This document shows positions 50,330-52,161 of a stretch of DNA of 52,161 nt, in pieces. The stretch is from JAWXVE01 sp044425575 (lineage in GTDB: Bacteria; Bacillota; Clostridia; Lachnospirales; Lachnospiraceae): NCBI GenBank assembly GCA_044425575.1, contig JAWXVE010000005.1:1-52161 (forward strand). The letters are read 5' to 3'. The notes beneath the pieces were generated by a model. The model saw nothing but the letters and a program-made list of their open reading frames with translations, made no database searches and was not told the DNA's origin. Position 1 is the first letter of the stretch. Each line of letters starts with the position of its first letter. The position numbers and the translations under genes are program-made.

Positions 50330-50726
50330 CTACATCTTTGGTATCAAAGAACCAAAATCAGGAGCATGCTTACCTACATCCCATTTTCCTACTATCATCT
50401 TTTTAATCTTCTTACCATTACCAAAATCAAGCAAATCTTCGCGTTTAAATGATATTAATAACTTTCTTAAACTTCCTAAATCAGCTGATGTTAACAAAAA
50501 GGCTTCTTCTGGATCAACCAATTTGCAATAAGACCAAAGTTGTCCTAAATCGCGCAAAGTCAATTTTGTCTTTTTTGCTTCTATGAAAAATAATTTTGCA
50601 ACATCTTGCTTTATGGCAAGTCCTAGTACATCAATTTGAATATCTACACCATTTGCCATTTCATTAACTATATTGTATTTTGCTAAGCAGCGATCCAATC
50701 GTTCACTATATAGTGGCTCACTTGTC
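50330..50726 (-). pseudogene. PD-(D/E)XK nuclease-like fragment, 5' end cut by IS
   Basis: On the minus strand about 131 codons of a nuclease-like protein remain: IQIDVLGLAI, then FFIEAKKTKLTLRDLGQLWSYCKL, giving the D...ExK catalytic pattern, and a C-terminus ending FGSLIPKM. The N-terminal part is gone: the reading continues into the terminal repeat of the IS3 element at 50727, and the first ~25 codons of the open frame (to 50800) come from the IS. Probably a former restriction endonuclease. Confidence 0.6.
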
Positions 50727-50759
50727 AAGACAAAAAAACAATTCTTTTTTAATGAATTT
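50727..50759. repeat. IS terminal inverted repeat (orfB end)
   Basis: Begins AAGACA and ends TTAATGAATTT, pairing with 51987-52019 at the same spacing; the middle is poorly conserved. Confidence 0.6.
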
Positions 50760-50792
50760 AGTTTGAGAAAAGAAAGGGGAACTCCCTCTCTC

Positions 50793-51797
50793 TTACGCAA
50801 TCAATGGTAGTAACTGCATTGGATAGTACATGGATGCAGGTGTCTGGTAGTCCAGCGCTGAATGAAGACGTTCAAAGTTGTAAGTGTGGATATATTTTGC
50901 TATCTCTATTCGTGCCTGTTTAATAGATGTATATTCCGTCAAATAAGCCTCTTCATATTTGAAGCTACGGAACCATCGTTCAATCATGATGTTATCTGCC
51001 CATCGTCCCTTGCCATCCATACTTTGCTTGATTTTTTCTTTCTTTAAGAAGGCTCTGTATTCATGACTGGTGAACTGAGAGCCCTGGTCTGAATTTAAAA
51101 TACGTGGTGTTGCTACGTTTAATGCTTTTTTAGCTGCATTTATGACCATGTGAGTACTTAGTGTGTCATCTACGTCCCATCCGACGATACATCGGCTATA
51201 CCAGTCAATAATGGCTGTTAAATATACAAATCCATGTTTTGTTCCAATATAGGTGATGTCGATTGACCATGCTTGATTAGGACGGTCGATAATCGCGTTA
51301 CGCAATAGATAAGGGCATACCTTTGCCTCTTGCATGCGTTTAGAAAGGTTCATCTTTGGATAGATAGGATCAATGGTCATTTCATTCATGTAACGTCTAG
51401 CACGCTTACGTCCTACGTTGTGGTTACGCTGTTTCAATTGTGCTGACATCTGTCTAGAACCCCAAGTAGGATGTTCTGTATGTAGCTGGTCGATGATTCG
51501 TTTGCATTCTAATTCTTCAGCGGAAACAGCCTGCTTTTCATAGTAGATACTAGTACGATTAACCGATAAAAGATCTGCACCTGTGGATACAGGTAACTCC
51601 TTAGTCTTCGAAAGGCTTTGAAGAATACTTAGTCTCGTAGTCTGGTCCAAGAACTTCTTCAGATTTTTTTTTGAGCCAGTCCACTTGCATTGTAAGTTGA
51701 CCAACTTTTTTTGCGTATGCTTCTTTTTCCTTACGCTCTTGTTGTAATTTCTCGTTCGCTTTTTCTGTTCGAGTATCATCAAATGCTGCCGATGCAT
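50793..51797 (-). CDS. IS3-family transposase OrfB (DDE integrase domain)
   Basis: The catalytic part of the transposase. The open frame allows 334 codons, but the meaningful protein begins near the A-run at 51664-51672 (about residue 43). It has an HTH_21 segment (HPTWGSRQMSAQLKQRNHNVGRKRARRYM), the rve integrase core with Asp in SIDITYIG, Asp in LNSDQGSQFTS and Glu in MIERWFRSFKYEE, and the C-terminal HSALDYQTPASMYY. All three DDE residues are present. It is read in the +1 frame relative to orfA, by frameshift or slippage on the nine-A run. Confidence 0.9.
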   Translation of the reverse strand: MHRQHLMILEQKKRTRNYNKSVRKKKHTQKKLVNLQCKWTGSKKNLKKFLDQTTRLSILQSLSKTKELPVSTGADLLSVNRTSIYYEKQAVSAEELECKRIIDQLHTEHPTWGSRQMSAQLKQRNHNVGRKRARRYMNEMTIDPIYPKMNLSKRMQEAKVCPYLLRNAIIDRPNQAWSIDITYIGTKHGFVYLTAIIDWYSRCIVGWDVDDTLSTHMVINAAKKALNVATPRILNSDQGSQFTSHEYRAFLKKEKIKQSMDGKGRWADNIMIERWFRSFKYEEAYLTEYTSIKQARIEIAKYIHTYNFERLHSALDYQTPASMYYPMQLLPLIA

Positions 51798-51948
51798 TAG
51801 ATAAAAATTCTTTCTTCCAATTTCTTAACAGGTTAGGTTGAATGTTGTTTTCAGTAGCTAATGTATTTAAGTCTTTTTCGCCTTTCAGGAGTTCAATTAC
51901 TAAATCAGCTTTGAATTTAGCGGTGAAATTTCTTCTAGTTCGAGACAT
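51601..51948 (-). CDS. IS3-family transposase OrfA (helix-turn-helix)
   Basis: A 115-aa HTH_Tnp_1 protein: RRNFTAKFKADLVIELLKGE (about residues 5-24), the recognition helix NLLRNWKKEFL (about 39-49) and a C-terminal coiled-coil (about 62-95) ending KKVGQLTMQVDWLKKKSEEV. It binds the IS ends and, fused to OrfB by frameshifting, makes the active transposase. The WLKKKS codons contain an unbroken run of nine A (minus strand), the likely shift site. Confidence 0.9.
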   Translation of the reverse strand: MSRTRRNFTAKFKADLVIELLKGEKDLNTLATENNIQPNLLRNWKKEFLSNASAAFDDTRTEKANEKLQQERKEKEAYAKKVGQLTMQVDWLKKKSEEVLGPDYETKYSSKPFED

Positions 51949-51986
51949 GTGTGAATACCTTCTTTCTTTGATGTTGTTAGTATAAC

Positions 51987-52019
51987 AAATTCATTAAGAA
52001 ATGTCTCAAAAAGTGTCTT
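51987..52019. repeat. IS terminal inverted repeat (orfA end)
   Basis: AAATTCATTAA at the inner end and TGTCTT at the outer end, inverted to 50727-50759. Confidence 0.6.
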
Positions 52020-52057
52020 AAATCATGGTACCATTATACTATTGTATATGCTAATCT

Positions 52058-52108
52058 AATAGTGGTCCAATAATTCACTGAATTCCAGTTGAATTATGGT
52101 CCACTATT
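52058..52108. other. large imperfect palindrome ending in T-run
   Basis: AATAGTGG (52058-52065) pairs with CCACTATT (52101-52108), and further in TCCA/TGGA-like and CACTG/CAGTT segments pair with mismatches around an AATTC loop. T6 follows (52107-52112). It may be a terminator reading to the right or the end of a lost mobile element beside the IS. Confidence 0.4.
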
Positions 52109-52117
52109 TTTTATACT

Positions 52118-52139
52118 TTTCATGTAAATATACATGAAA
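52118..52139. promoter_or_regulatory. 9-bp inverted repeat with ATGT/ACAT core
   Basis: TTTCATGTA (52118-52126) and TACATGAAA (52131-52139) flank AATA, just upstream of the gene start at the window edge. The ATGT...ACAT core recalls the PadR-type operator at 47384-47428. Confidence 0.45.
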
Positions 52140-52152
52140 GGGGATTAGGAGG

Positions 52153-52161
52153 ATGAAAGAC
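52153..52161 (+). CDS. start of a gene cut by the window edge
   Basis: ATG 52153 follows AAAGGGG and AGGAGG; only three codons (MKD) are inside the window, so nothing can be said of the product. Confidence 0.3.

Larger units (their letters stand above)
50727..52019 (-). mobile_element. IS3-family insertion sequence, 1293 bp
   Basis: Two overlapping transposase frames (orfA 51948-51601, orfB to 50793) lie between imperfect 33-bp terminal inverted repeats (50727-50759 and 51987-52019), which share the outer AAGACA/TGTCTT and the inner TTAATGAATTT/AAATTCATTAA with equal spacing. Size is typical for IS3. No target duplication is visible, which suggests later loss of flanking DNA. It interrupts the nuclease fragment on its left. 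Confidence 0.8.

Noticed and set aside
50258..50531. Plus-strand ORFs across the nuclease fragment
   Set aside because: The minus-strand frame carries the nuclease motif and the plus-strand frames have no start signals.

Overview
The window looks like chromosomal DNA of an anaerobic, spore-forming Firmicute, most likely a member of Lachnospiraceae or a close clostridial relative. The DNA is AT-rich, Shine-Dalgarno sites are strong, and there is a spoIIA-sigF-spoVA sporulation block. Families I associate with this group are also present (DUF1653, DUF1294, GerMN lipoprotein, HAAS/PadR pairs, an ApgM-type enzyme in a threonine operon). No rRNA, tRNA or CRISPR array was seen.

Layout. 1-1300: a left edge I cannot assign, with a 45-bp tandem repeat, an intrinsic terminator and two small unknown ORFs. 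1312-4289: folC, a 46-codon conserved-looking small ORF, and a zinc-ribbon/TPR membrane protein. 4405-11025: spoIIAA-spoIIAB-sigF, a candidate sigma-G promoter, spoVAA-AB-AC-AD, then ridA-aroK-EamA transporter, then spoVAE. 11036-13569: a DUF5721-like protein (-), degV (+) behind a promoter with a palindrome, a LytTR regulator (-) and a DUF1294 protein (-). 13642-18749: divergent argG and argC-GNAT-argJ-argB around an intergenic region with four ARG-box-like sites and two good promoters. 18814-20775: an orphan solute-binding protein and a YdcZ-type exporter whose start codon lies in a long inverted repeat. 20854-29526: comEA, a two-component system, a GerMN lipoprotein, comEC, holA, DUF1653, mutY. 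29655-30509: a patatin-like lipase.

31056-38975 is a defence island: an XRE regulator and type I restriction genes hsdR-hsdM-hsdS. Behind them are decayed pieces: a fragment resembling a Pycsar-type nucleotide cyclase, an AlbA_2 ATP-binding protein that seems to lack most of its ATPase domain, and the first ~20 codons of an N6-adenine methylase. Host DNA resumes with ACT-domain gene, hom, apgM-like homoserine kinase candidate and lysC, all under one promoter with a 14-bp palindrome. 43387-47297 encodes a LolD/MacB-type exporter with a CARDB-like surface protein.

47359-50277 is the most unusual part. It holds a PadR regulator with a 16-bp inverted-repeat operator, a HAAS membrane protein, a 64-residue membrane peptide, an ABC ATPase, a six-TM permease and a CxxxCxxCC radical SAM gene. 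The radical SAM gene is doubly damaged: an apparent internal deletion removes the GGEP region, and its 3' end runs into the start of an antisense transposase. The set resembles, from memory, a degraded YydFGHIJ-type (epipeptide) locus. The right end holds a PD-(D/E)XK nuclease fragment cut by a complete 1293-bp IS3-family element, and at the very edge the start of another gene.

Together the window is a conserved core (sporulation, arginine and aspartate-family biosynthesis, DNA uptake and repair) interrupted by two accessory zones (31-39 kb and 47.3-52 kb) that carry most of the broken genes. All family names are from motif reading and memory, without database searches.
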